Of a stretch of 44,827 bases of DNA, positions 29,800 through 37,576 are shown piece by piece. Within the stretch, counting starts at the first letter, position 1; each line of letters opens with the position of its first letter. The translations under genes and the position numbers were made by a program. The notes under the pieces were generated by a model. That model saw only the letters and a program-made list of their open reading frames with translations, was not told the DNA's origin and ran no database searches. Origin of the DNA: Lentisphaerota bacterium (lineage in GTDB: Bacteria > Verrucomicrobiota > Lentisphaeria > Victivallales > Victivallaceae); the NCBI GenBank assembly GCA_015061745.1, contig SUWB01000026.1, forward strand, positions 1-44,827. The letters are read 5' to 3'.

Positions 29800-32315
29800 A
29801 AAAGAATGAAGATGAAAAACTCACTCCGATGATGCGGCAGTACAAAGAGGCCAAAGCCTCTATTCCTGCTGATGCCGTGCTTCTTTTCCGTCTGGGGGAC
29901 TTTTACGAAGAATTTTTTGAAGACGCTGAAAAAGTCAGCTCCGTTCTTGATCTCGTTCTGACCAAGCGGCAGGGATATCCTATGTGCGGATTTCCTTTTC
30001 ACGCATTGGAAAGTTATCTGCCCAAACTGGTGGGAGCTGGGCTCAAAGTTGCCATCGCCGACCAGATGGAAGATCCGAAACTTGCCAAAGGCATCGTCAA
30101 ACGTGAAATCACCCGTATCATCACTCCGGGAACAGTTACTGAAAGTTCAATGCTCAACGCCGGAGTCAACAATTATGCCGCAGCTCTTTGTAAAGGGAAA
30201 GGCGATTCCTATGCCCTTGCAGTGCTGGATATCAGCATCGGGGAATTTTTTGTCCTTACGGGCAATCTGGAACAGATAGACGGCGAACTGCGCCGCTTTG
30301 ATGTGCGTGAAACGGTCATTGAACCCGAATTGCTGGCGGAGTTCCGCAGCTCAGCTCCCGTTCCCGGTCCTGAGAAAATGCTCTTTACGGAACTGGACCG
30401 TTACGAATTTGACTTTGAGGATAACAACCGTTATTTGTGTTCTCATTTCAAAGTGCTTTCAATGGACGGCTTCGGCTGCCGGGAGTTCCCCCACGCAGTC
30501 AGTGCCGCCGGAGCTTTGCTCCGCTATGCGGTGGAAAATCTCCGCCACGAAGCCGGACACGTAACAAAGCTGGAACTGCGTTCCTGCGGTTCGGCTCTTG
30601 AATTGGATCCCGTCTCTTTGAGAAATCTGGAGATCGTCTGTTCTATGTATGACAAGAGCAAGGCCAACTCACTTCTGGGTATCCTTGATAAAACGGTAAC
30701 TCCTATGGGGGGACGGAAACTGCGTAACTGGCTTCTGCGTCCCCTTAAAGAACGTGCTGCCATTGAAGAACGGCAGGACGCTGTGGAGTCCTTTCAATAC
30801 GATCATCTTTCCCTGGCGGAGCTCCGGGAAACCATCGGCGTTATCCGGGATATTGAACGGATCACAGGGAAAATCAATATCGGCAGTGCAGGTCCCCGGG
30901 ATCTGCTGGCTTTGGGCATCTCCCTTGATTGTCTGCCGGGGGTGCGGCTGCTTCTGGAACCTTTGAATCTGAACATCTTTTCCAAAGCCCTTGCCAGAAT
31001 CGCAGACTTTTCTGAACTGGTGAACCGCATTTCCGAAACCATTGACGAGAACGCTCCGGCACTTCTGGCTGACGGCGGCGTGATAAAAAGCGGCGTTTCT
31101 CCTGAATTGGATGAGTTCCGTGCCGCTGCCACTGAAGGGAAAAGCTGGCTTGCTCAGATACAGATGCGGGAAATCGAAAGAACCGGTATCAAATCCCTCA
31201 AAGTGAAATACAATTCGGTTTTCGGCTACTATATCGAAGTGAGTAAATCCAATCTGGCTGCCGTTCCTGAAGACTATATCCGCAAACAGACCCTTGTCAA
31301 TGCGGAGCGTTTCATCACTCCCGAACTCAAGGAACTGGAAAACAAGATTCTGGGAGCGGAAGAAAAGGCCAGAAATCTGGAATGTGAACTCTTTAATAAA
31401 CTCCGTCTGGAAGCCCTTGAATACACTCAGGCTTTACAGGATGCCGCCGATGCCGTCGCCGAAATAGATGTGCTCTGTTCCCTTGCAGAATGTGCCAGAC
31501 TTAATGACTATGTGCGGCCTGATATTTATGAAGATGACCGCTTGATGATTGAAGGCGGCCGTCATCCTGTTATAGATCAGATGATCCCCGGAGAGTTTGT
31601 TCCCAATGACTGCAAGCTGGACACAGGCTACAACCGGCTTATGCTGATTACGGGCCCCAATATGGCGGGTAAATCCACCTATATCCGTCAGACGGCTCTT
31701 TTGGTGATTATGGCCCAGCTGGGTTCTTTCATTCCGGCCCGTTCCGCCTCTATCGGACTTGTTGACCGGATTTTCACCCGGGTGGGGGCGGCTGATGATC
31801 TTTCCCGCGGTCAGAGTACCTTTATGGTGGAAATGCTTGAAACAGCTAATATTCTCAATCACGCTACTTCCAACAGTCTGGTGATCCTTGACGAAATCGG
31901 CCGGGGCACCAGTACCTTTGACGGTCTTTCCATTGCCTGGTCGGTGGCGGAATATCTCCACGATGTCATCGGATGCCGCACTCAGTTTGCCACTCACTAC
32001 CACGAGCTGACAGAGATGGCGATGACCCGCAGAGGAATAGTGAATTACAATGTGGCTGTCAAGGAATACGGCGATGATATTATTTTCCTGCGGCGTATCG
32101 TTCCCGGCCCCAGTGACCGGAGTTACGGGATCCACGTAGCCAAGCTGGCGGGACTTCCGGATCACGTCCTTGACCGGGCCAGGCAGCTTCTTGAGCTGCT
32201 GGAAAAAAATGACGATGTCAACAGGGAGGCTGTGTCTCTGCTTCCCCGCTACCTGACAAGCCCCAAAAAGAAAAAAAACAGCAAAGACGATCCCGGTCAA
32301 ATGCTGCTCTTTTGA
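29796..32315 (+). CDS. mutS: MutS, DNA mismatch recognition ATPase
   Basis: Recognises mismatches and recruits MutL. The 839-residue product is a full MutS1. The mismatch-reading Phe36-Tyr37-Glu38 (FxE) lies in domain I, followed by connector, lever and clamp regions. The ATPase has Walker A GPNMAGKST at 620-628, a Walker B VILDEIGRGTSTFDG, and FATHYHELTEMA. The C-terminus has a lysine run (PKKKKNSKDDPGQ) before a short end. It is coupled to folB and ends 33 bases before a bidirectional terminator. Confidence 0.97.
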   Translation: MKKNEDEKLTPMMRQYKEAKASIPADAVLLFRLGDFYEEFFEDAEKVSSVLDLVLTKRQGYPMCGFPFHALESYLPKLVGAGLKVAIADQMEDPKLAKGIVKREITRIITPGTVTESSMLNAGVNNYAAALCKGKGDSYALAVLDISIGEFFVLTGNLEQIDGELRRFDVRETVIEPELLAEFRSSAPVPGPEKMLFTELDRYEFDFEDNNRYLCSHFKVLSMDGFGCREFPHAVSAAGALLRYAVENLRHEAGHVTKLELRSCGSALELDPVSLRNLEIVCSMYDKSKANSLLGILDKTVTPMGGRKLRNWLLRPLKERAAIEERQDAVESFQYDHLSLAELRETIGVIRDIERITGKINIGSAGPRDLLALGISLDCLPGVRLLLEPLNLNIFSKALARIADFSELVNRISETIDENAPALLADGGVIKSGVSPELDEFRAAATEGKSWLAQIQMREIERTGIKSLKVKYNSVFGYYIEVSKSNLAAVPEDYIRKQTLVNAERFITPELKELENKILGAEEKARNLECELFNKLRLEALEYTQALQDAADAVAEIDVLCSLAECARLNDYVRPDIYEDDRLMIEGGRHPVIDQMIPGEFVPNDCKLDTGYNRLMLITGPNMAGKSTYIRQTALLVIMAQLGSFIPARSASIGLVDRIFTRVGAADDLSRGQSTFMVEMLETANILNHATSNSLVILDEIGRGTSTFDGLSIAWSVAEYLHDVIGCRTQFATHYHELTEMAMTRRGIVNYNVAVKEYGDDIIFLRRIVPGPSDRSYGIHVAKLAGLPDHVLDRARQLLELLEKNDDVNREAVSLLPRYLTSPKKKKNSKDDPGQMLLF

Positions 32316-32341
32316 AGCTCTTAAAAACTTATTTGCTGCAC

Positions 32342-32386
32342 AAAAAAACTGCCGCTGCCCTGTAAAAAGGGCAGCGGCAGTCTGTT
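32342..32386. terminator. bidirectional terminator between convergent mutS and purO
   Basis: CTGCCGCTGCCC (32349-32360) / GGGCAGCGGCAG (32369-32380), a perfect 12-bp stem with loop TGTAAAAA. Seven As stand before and TCTGTTTT after, so it works on both strands. Confidence 0.85.
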
Positions 32387-32405
32387 TTAATTACGGCAGG
32401 GATTT

Positions 32406-33050
32406 TCAGTCAACGACTTTGACACCCAGAGCAAATTCACTGCCGTCGGCAGAAGCCAGGGCGGCGGCTGAAGTCACAGGGTTGGAAAAGTCAGCAAAGA
32501 TACCGCCGTCGACGACGTAATTGACACATTCTGTTTCGCAGCAGGCATCAAAGTCACAGGTGACTTGTTCATCGGCGGGACGGTTGCATTCATAGGTGGA
32601 AATATAACGGAGTTCGCCGGGTTTGAGTTCAAACTCACGAACCAGAACCGCATCTTTACGGATGATTCCCAGATATCCCACGGGCCGCAGGCGGCTTACA
32701 GCAGCGACGATTCTGGGGGTGTCGAGGGAGTCTTTTTCATAATCCAGAGCCAGCAGACCCAAAGTGAAAGCATCGCGGACAGGCATACCGGCAGCGATTT
32801 TTTCTGCGATGGGGTCGGTCTGAGAACCGTTGGACACAACAGCGTATTCACCGGCAATGCGGACGCAGTTGTAGCTGATGTAAGGATTTTTGGCCAGGTC
32901 GCCTTCAAAGCCGGGACGGGGCATAATGGCAACTTTGTCTCCCTGAAGAACAGCCATACGGTTGGGGAATGAACGTGAGGAAACGCGGTAAAAGGCTCCT
33001 GCACGGCCGGATTTGGTCATACCGATAGCAACAATACGTCCGAGATACAT
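32406..33050 (-). CDS. purO: archaeal-type IMP cyclohydrolase PurO
   Basis: Converts FAICAR to IMP, the last step of purine synthesis, and is unrelated in sequence to the usual bifunctional PurH. The 214-residue product shows strong family sequence: MYLGRIVAIG at the N-terminus, YRVSSRSFPNR, NPYISYNCVRI, VSNGSQTDPIA, DYEKDSLDTPRI, YISTYECN and NPVTSAAALA. I chose ATG 33050, eight bases after a perfect AAGGAG (complement of 33059-33064); the longer in-frame start has no site. Several cysteines (four in VTCDFDACCETEC) lie in a C-terminal insert. It is monocistronic, with its own promoter and terminator. Confidence 0.9.
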   Translation of the reverse strand: MYLGRIVAIGMTKSGRAGAFYRVSSRSFPNRMAVLQGDKVAIMPRPGFEGDLAKNPYISYNCVRIAGEYAVVSNGSQTDPIAEKIAAGMPVRDAFTLGLLALDYEKDSLDTPRIVAAVSRLRPVGYLGIIRKDAVLVREFELKPGELRYISTYECNRPADEQVTCDFDACCETECVNYVVDGGIFADFSNPVTSAAALASADGSEFALGVKVVD

Positions 33051-33091
33051 AATTAATTCTCCTTGAAAAAAGTTTACAGGTTTCAACACAT

Positions 33092-33120
33092 AAGATACAC
33101 CCGCAAAAGGAAAAACTCAA
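33092..33120 (-). promoter_or_regulatory. promoter of purO
   Basis: On the minus strand TTGAGT (complement of 33115-33120), 17-base spacer ending GCGGGTG, TATCTT (complement of 33092-33097). The leader to the ATG is about 35 bases. Confidence 0.6.
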
Positions 33121-33148
33121 GAGGAAAGTAAAAAAATTACATAAATAA

Positions 33149-33170
33149 GCTCCCTGAAGGGGCCTTTTTT
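33149..33170 (+). terminator. terminator-like hairpin between divergent purO and M20 promoters
   Basis: GCTCC (33149-33153) / GGGGC (33159-33163), loop CTGAA, one G-T pair, followed by six Ts. It reads in the + direction although no + gene lies just upstream, so it would block read-through from behind purO or end an antisense transcript. The stem is short. Confidence 0.35.
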
Positions 33171-33172
33171 AT

Positions 33173-33201
33173 TTGTAAATCCATAAAGTCGGTGTTATCT
33201 T
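33173..33201 (+). promoter_or_regulatory. promoter of the M20 amidohydrolase
   Basis: TTGTAA (33173-33178), 17-base spacer ending GGTGT, TATCTT (33196-33201); the TGT gives an extended -10. Confidence 0.55.
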
Positions 33202-33237
33202 ATTCCCGGTGGAACAAGATTCAGGAGAATTACGATT

Positions 33238-34566
33238 ATGGATGTGTGCCAGTTGAAAGAAAAACTCTGCCAACAGATCGACGCCCGCAGAGAAGAAATT
33301 ATCCGTTCAGGTGAAAAACTGCTGAAAATGCCTGAACTTTCGTATAAAGAAAATAAAACAGCCGCTTTCGCCGCTTCGCACTTGGAATCCTGCGGACTTG
33401 ATGTGCAAAAAAATCTTGCCATTACAGGATTCCGTGCTGACTTTGACACCGGCCGCCCCGGGCCGAAAGTGGGGATATTGGGTGAACTTGACGGTTTGAT
33501 CGTACCCAATCACGCTTTTGCCGATCCGGAAACGCACGCAGCTCACGCCTGCGGTCATCACGCTCCCCTCAATGCAATGCTCTGGGCAGCGGCATTTCTT
33601 ACTCAAGAGGAAACGGCAAAAGAACTTTCAGGGTCACTTGCCTTTGTGGGGACTCCTTCTGAAGAATGTCAGAATCAACCCTATATCGCTCAGCTGGTCG
33701 CTGAAGGAAAACTTGAGTTTTTCGGCGGCAAATCCCAGATGATTGCTGAAGGCGTTTTCGACGATATCGACATTGCCGTGATGCTTCACGCAGGCGACCG
33801 GAACTTCACTCCTTCGGGCTTCAACGGTTTTGTGATGAAACAACTGATTTTCAAAGGACGTTCAGTTCACGCGGGAGCTTATCCTGAAAGGGGTATCAAC
33901 GCCATTTCTATGATGCGTTGCGCTATGGCGATGATCGACGCTCAGCGGGATACCTTCCGGGATGAGGATCACGTCCGTATCCACGGCTATATCCCTGACG
34001 GCGGCGAAGCGGTCAATGTGGTCCCTGACCGGACAGTTTTCACTTTGCAAGTCCGGGGCGGCTCTCCTGAAGCCATTGCAGATGCCTCTGAAAAGGTCGA
34101 CCGCTGTGTTCACGGAGCGGCTCTGGCTTTCGGAGGAGATGCGGAAGTGAAAAATATTTTCGGGTTTATGCCCCTTGTGCCTTACAGTGATTTGGATGAT
34201 CTCCACATTGCCAATGCCGGACTGATCGCCCCCGGCGTGCCCTTTACCCGAGGCATCTACCGTCCTTCCTCGACGGATATGGGGGACGTGAGTATGATCC
34301 GACCCTCGCTGCACGCTTATTCCCGGGGCTTTGAAGGCACGGCCCATACGGACACCTTTTTAGTCAATGACCCCCAGGCGGCCTATGTGGATGCGGTGAA
34401 ATTCCTCGTCTGCGACGCTGTGGATCTGCTCTGGAAAGATGCCGAAACAGGCCGCAGGATCGCAAAACTGCCTGCGCCGATGAATAAAGAAACCTACCTT
34501 GAAGCAATGCGGCAATTTTCTTCTGTCAAAAACTTTTCCTGTATGAAGCAGCCCTGTTCCCGATAA
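33238..34566 (+). CDS. M20 family metallo-amidohydrolase (AbgB/amidase type)
   Basis: A 442-residue zinc- or manganese-dependent amidohydrolase of the M20D group. Characterised relatives cleave p-aminobenzoyl-glutamate or N-acyl amino acids. Metal and catalytic motifs are GELDGLIVPNH, CGHH (105-108) in HACGHHAPLNAM, Glu142/Glu143 in TPSEE, and the lid-domain sequence GRSVHAGAYPERGINA. The C-terminal HTDTFLVND region matches the family. It has its own promoter, with AGGAG before the ATG, and is monocistronic between purO and a convergent hydrolase. The substrate is not determinable. Confidence 0.88.
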   Translation: MDVCQLKEKLCQQIDARREEIIRSGEKLLKMPELSYKENKTAAFAASHLESCGLDVQKNLAITGFRADFDTGRPGPKVGILGELDGLIVPNHAFADPETHAAHACGHHAPLNAMLWAAAFLTQEETAKELSGSLAFVGTPSEECQNQPYIAQLVAEGKLEFFGGKSQMIAEGVFDDIDIAVMLHAGDRNFTPSGFNGFVMKQLIFKGRSVHAGAYPERGINAISMMRCAMAMIDAQRDTFRDEDHVRIHGYIPDGGEAVNVVPDRTVFTLQVRGGSPEAIADASEKVDRCVHGAALAFGGDAEVKNIFGFMPLVPYSDLDDLHIANAGLIAPGVPFTRGIYRPSSTDMGDVSMIRPSLHAYSRGFEGTAHTDTFLVNDPQAAYVDAVKFLVCDAVDLLWKDAETGRRIAKLPAPMNKETYLEAMRQFSSVKNFSCMKQPCSR

Positions 34567-34586
34567 AGGTCGGGAACAGAGCTGCT
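34547..34586. terminator. long hairpin at the convergent 3' ends of the M20 gene and the GH-A hydrolase
   Basis: AGCAGC plus CTGTTCCCGA (34547-34563) pairs with TCGGGAACAG plus GCTGCT (34570-34586) around a 6-base loop and one mismatch. The M20 stop codon TAA (34564-34566) lies in the loop. The T-tracts are weak on both strands, so it may act mainly as a processing or stability hairpin. Confidence 0.6.
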
Positions 34587-34587
34587 G

Positions 34588-36357
34588 TTACCCCTCCTTT
34601 TCTGTATACAGCGTATATGTTCCCGGCAGCAGAGAGAGGGTATTGTTTCTGACTTCGACAGGATCGCCTTTTTCGTTGCGGCACTCTGTGATTGAGAGCA
34701 TTTTCAAGGTGAAATCGACCTTGTTGTACTGCAGCTGGACAACGGGCGGTTCTTTCAGGCAGTTGACATACCTGTTTGCCATTGTTCTGTATGCGCGTCC
34801 CCGGGTGACATCGGCAAGGAATTTCTGATCCGGGAAAAGGGTGAGACGCCATTGGTTTTCGGCGATTTTTTCCATAAAGTAGCAGCCGTTTCCGGTGGAT
34901 GAAGCAAAGTCAGAGCTTTTTCTGCCCACGATGCGGCACAATTTTTCAGGGGAGTTTATCTGTATATCGGTATCGTTGGAATAGCCGAAAAATTCTTCTG
35001 AAAGAAACACCACAAGATCGTTTTCTTTTTTGATCTGCAGCGTCTCGCTTTTCCACTCTTCCGGCAGTTCTTCAAGAGAGAGCTTTCCTTGAGTTCTGCG
35101 GAAAAATTCTCCTGAAATGGCAAATGCCGCCGCCCGGGAAGGGGTGCCTGCAATATTGAAAAAATGTACCAGCCAGCCGGGGTTCCACGGAGTTACATCA
35201 AAAGGCGTATAGGTGAAGTAACTGCCGATTTGTATATTGTGTTCAAGATATTTTGCGGCAATAGCGGCAAGAGGATAGCCGTTGGTGGTGCCGGTGGCAT
35301 CAAATTCATAGGAAATGACCGGATGGGGCGAGGGAGCCCGCAAAGCGAATCTGTTAAACCATTTCTGAGCGATGGGCAGATGATTGACCTGATCTGTGTT
35401 GACGGCATCAAAACCGAAACCACTGTTCAGATAACTGCCGATGGTCACAAGATCAATGGGGGCTTTGGCAAAGACTTCGTCCAGTCCTTCAGGAAGAATG
35501 CCTGAGTAGCTTGTAAACTGGGCGTGAAGGACATTTTTGCCGAAATATTTGTCCACAATGGGCCATAAAGTCTTGAAATAATGGTCCATAATTTCCGCAC
35601 GGAAAAGAGCAAAACATTTGTCTTCATCAACTTCAGAGCTGTGATTTTTGCGGAACTCCTGCCACAAAGCAATAAACTTTTTCCGCAAAGGACCGTGTGA
35701 AGCGGGAGCTGTGATCTGAGAAATTTCCTGTTCCGGATCTTCTTCCACGGTCAAAGATTTGTTGGGATAAACCGGTTCGTTGCACAATTCAAAGACGACA
35801 ATGTTTTTATATTCGCTCAAGGTTTTGCCGGAATAACGGTTTTTCCGTGAGAAAAGAGCGTTCATATAACGGACTTGGGCATCCAGAGCGTCCTGATCCC
35901 AGATCATTGCGTCCACAGAAAAAAAGTTGGTAAATCCGAAAGCCCTCTGGGAATGGATATACCAGTAGGCATAGAGTTTTTCCTGTGCCAGCTGATTGGC
36001 GACTGTGTTCCAGTAGGAAATGGGGGAAAGCATCAGGAATATGCCGTTTTTTTCGCAGGCATCAATGAGATAGTCAAAGACTTCCATATTGCGGTTTTCC
36101 ACAATATTCCCCATAGGATCGGTGATCTCCCGTTCGTACATATGCATACGGACAAGGTCGATCCCCATCAGTTTGAAGTGAGCGATATCCCGGTCAACAG
36201 CCTCTTCCTGACGGATACCCAGTTCCTCAAGATTGTAGAAATTATGATTGAATGGAGCGTAATAGTTGACTCCCCAGAGCCGGACCACTTGACCGTCTGC
36301 GTCATAAATGGTACGGTCTTTGACGTGAAAAGGTGCTTTGAAACGGAAACCTTGCAT
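34588..36357 (-). CDS. clan GH-A glycoside hydrolase (GH5-like)
   Basis: A 589-residue (beta/alpha)8-barrel glycosidase. It opens with GQVVRLWGVNYYAPFNHNF, typical of GH5-type cellulases, and carries LVRMHMYERE. The acid/base Glu194 lies in FELCNEP and the likely nucleophile Glu351 in SYEFDATG. The C-terminal 190 residues form a beta-rich accessory domain. There is no signal peptide, so it is cytoplasmic and would act on imported oligosaccharides. I chose ATG 36357 over ATG 36369 because GAGGA lies just upstream of the former. The 100-base gap to proB contains no clear terminator and only a weak candidate promoter (TGTAAA / TATAAC). The exact family and substrate cannot be fixed by eye. Confidence 0.8.
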   Translation of the reverse strand: MQGFRFKAPFHVKDRTIYDADGQVVRLWGVNYYAPFNHNFYNLEELGIRQEEAVDRDIAHFKLMGIDLVRMHMYEREITDPMGNIVENRNMEVFDYLIDACEKNGIFLMLSPISYWNTVANQLAQEKLYAYWYIHSQRAFGFTNFFSVDAMIWDQDALDAQVRYMNALFSRKNRYSGKTLSEYKNIVVFELCNEPVYPNKSLTVEEDPEQEISQITAPASHGPLRKKFIALWQEFRKNHSSEVDEDKCFALFRAEIMDHYFKTLWPIVDKYFGKNVLHAQFTSYSGILPEGLDEVFAKAPIDLVTIGSYLNSGFGFDAVNTDQVNHLPIAQKWFNRFALRAPSPHPVISYEFDATGTTNGYPLAAIAAKYLEHNIQIGSYFTYTPFDVTPWNPGWLVHFFNIAGTPSRAAAFAISGEFFRRTQGKLSLEELPEEWKSETLQIKKENDLVVFLSEEFFGYSNDTDIQINSPEKLCRIVGRKSSDFASSTGNGCYFMEKIAENQWRLTLFPDQKFLADVTRGRAYRTMANRYVNCLKEPPVVQLQYNKVDFTLKMLSITECRNEKGDPVEVRNNTLSLLPGTYTLYTEKEG

Positions 36358-36457
36358 ATTATTCCTCATAAGTTATATGATTCCGTTAAAGAATTTACAG
36401 CGGCAATAAAAAAGAGAGGAAAAATTTTTTTCTTTCTGTAAAAAACGGAAGTGAAAC

Positions 36458-37576
36458 TTATTCCATTAAGGTCAGATTGTTGCGGTGGATCACTTCATCT
36501 TCAGTGTCGCTGCCGAGGAGCTTGTGAAGTTCATCAGAGCTTTTTCCTGAGATCTTACGGCATTCGGCGGCGGAAAAGTTCACCAGTCCCCGGGCGATGA
36601 CGTTGCCTTCAGTGTCAGCGATTTCAACGGTGTCGCCCCGTTTGAAGTCTCCAATGACTGAAGTCATACCGGAAGAGAGAAGACTCTTTCCTTTGGCCGA
36701 AAGAGCAACTGCTGCTCCTTCATCAACGACCACCCGGCCCGCAATGCGGCTGAAATAACGCAAGTAGCGTTTTCTGCCGGGTATCCTTTCCCGGGGAGGG
36801 AAAAGGGTTCCTTCGTCGGCACCGGCCAGGATCTTTTCAAGGATCTTTTCTTTCCGGCCGTCGGCGATCCACAAATGGGCTCCCGCAGCAGTGGCAATGG
36901 AAGCGGCAATCAGTTTGGAACTCATACCGCCCACAGAATAGTCTGAATTGTCCGTTCCTCCTGCCAGAGCTTTCACAGAAGCAGTCAATTTGGGGACAAG
37001 GGGGATGCGTTTCCCCAGAGTTCCGTCAGGATTCCGGTCACGCAAACCGTCCTCTGTGGTCAGAATGATCGCAAGTTCCGAACCGGTCAGGGAACAGAGA
37101 AGCCCCGCCAGTTTGTCATTGTCACCGAATTTGAGTTCAGCCACAGAAACAGGGTCGTTTTCATTGATGACCGGGAGCAGATTTTTTTCCCACAGGGCGT
37201 TGATGCAGTTCATCACGTTAAGGTAACGGCTGCGGGAATTCAAATCTGCCGCAGTCAGCAGCAGCTGGGCGGGCAGAAAGCCGTATTTTGCACACTCCTC
37301 GGCATAAATTGCCATCAGTCTGGTCTGTCCCACGGCGGCAAGAGCCTGCTTTGCGGCAAGCTCTTTGGGACGGCGTTTCAGATTGAGAAGCTCCATTCCC
37401 ATACCCACGGCCCCGGAACTGACCAGAAGCACCTTTTTCCCGGCCTGCCGCAGATGAGCGATCCCCTCGACCAGAGCGGCAATAGACTGCCGGTCGGTCA
37501 GGAGCCGGGTACCGGCTTTGACGATGATCTGACGTGCCGACTCAACGGCCGTTTTTCTTATTTCCAAATTTTCCAT
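36458..37576 (-). CDS. proB: ProB, glutamate 5-kinase
   Basis: Phosphorylates glutamate in the first step of proline synthesis. From ATG 37576 it has 372 residues: an amino-acid kinase domain (VKAGTRLLTD, VSSGAVGMGM, NENDPVSVAELKFGDNDKLAGL, GGMSSKLIAA), then a C-terminal PUA domain (about 280-360). The usual VVKxGS has become VKAGT. The start lies 35 bases inside the end of the preceding ygiQ-type gene and its ribosome site is weak (AAAAGAT), so it is probably translated by coupling. proA is not in the window. Confidence 0.93.
   Translation of the reverse strand: MENLEIRKTAVESARQIIVKAGTRLLTDRQSIAALVEGIAHLRQAGKKVLLVSSGAVGMGMELLNLKRRPKELAAKQALAAVGQTRLMAIYAEECAKYGFLPAQLLLTAADLNSRSRYLNVMNCINALWEKNLLPVINENDPVSVAELKFGDNDKLAGLLCSLTGSELAIILTTEDGLRDRNPDGTLGKRIPLVPKLTASVKALAGGTDNSDYSVGGMSSKLIAASIATAAGAHLWIADGRKEKILEKILAGADEGTLFPPRERIPGRKRYLRYFSRIAGRVVVDEGAAVALSAKGKSLLSSGMTSVIGDFKRGDTVEIADTEGNVIARGLVNFSAAECRKISGKSSDELHKLLGSDTEDEVIHRNNLTLME

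Noticed and set aside
30803..31132. Antisense frames inside mutS
   Set aside because: Arg/Ser-rich shadows without start signals.
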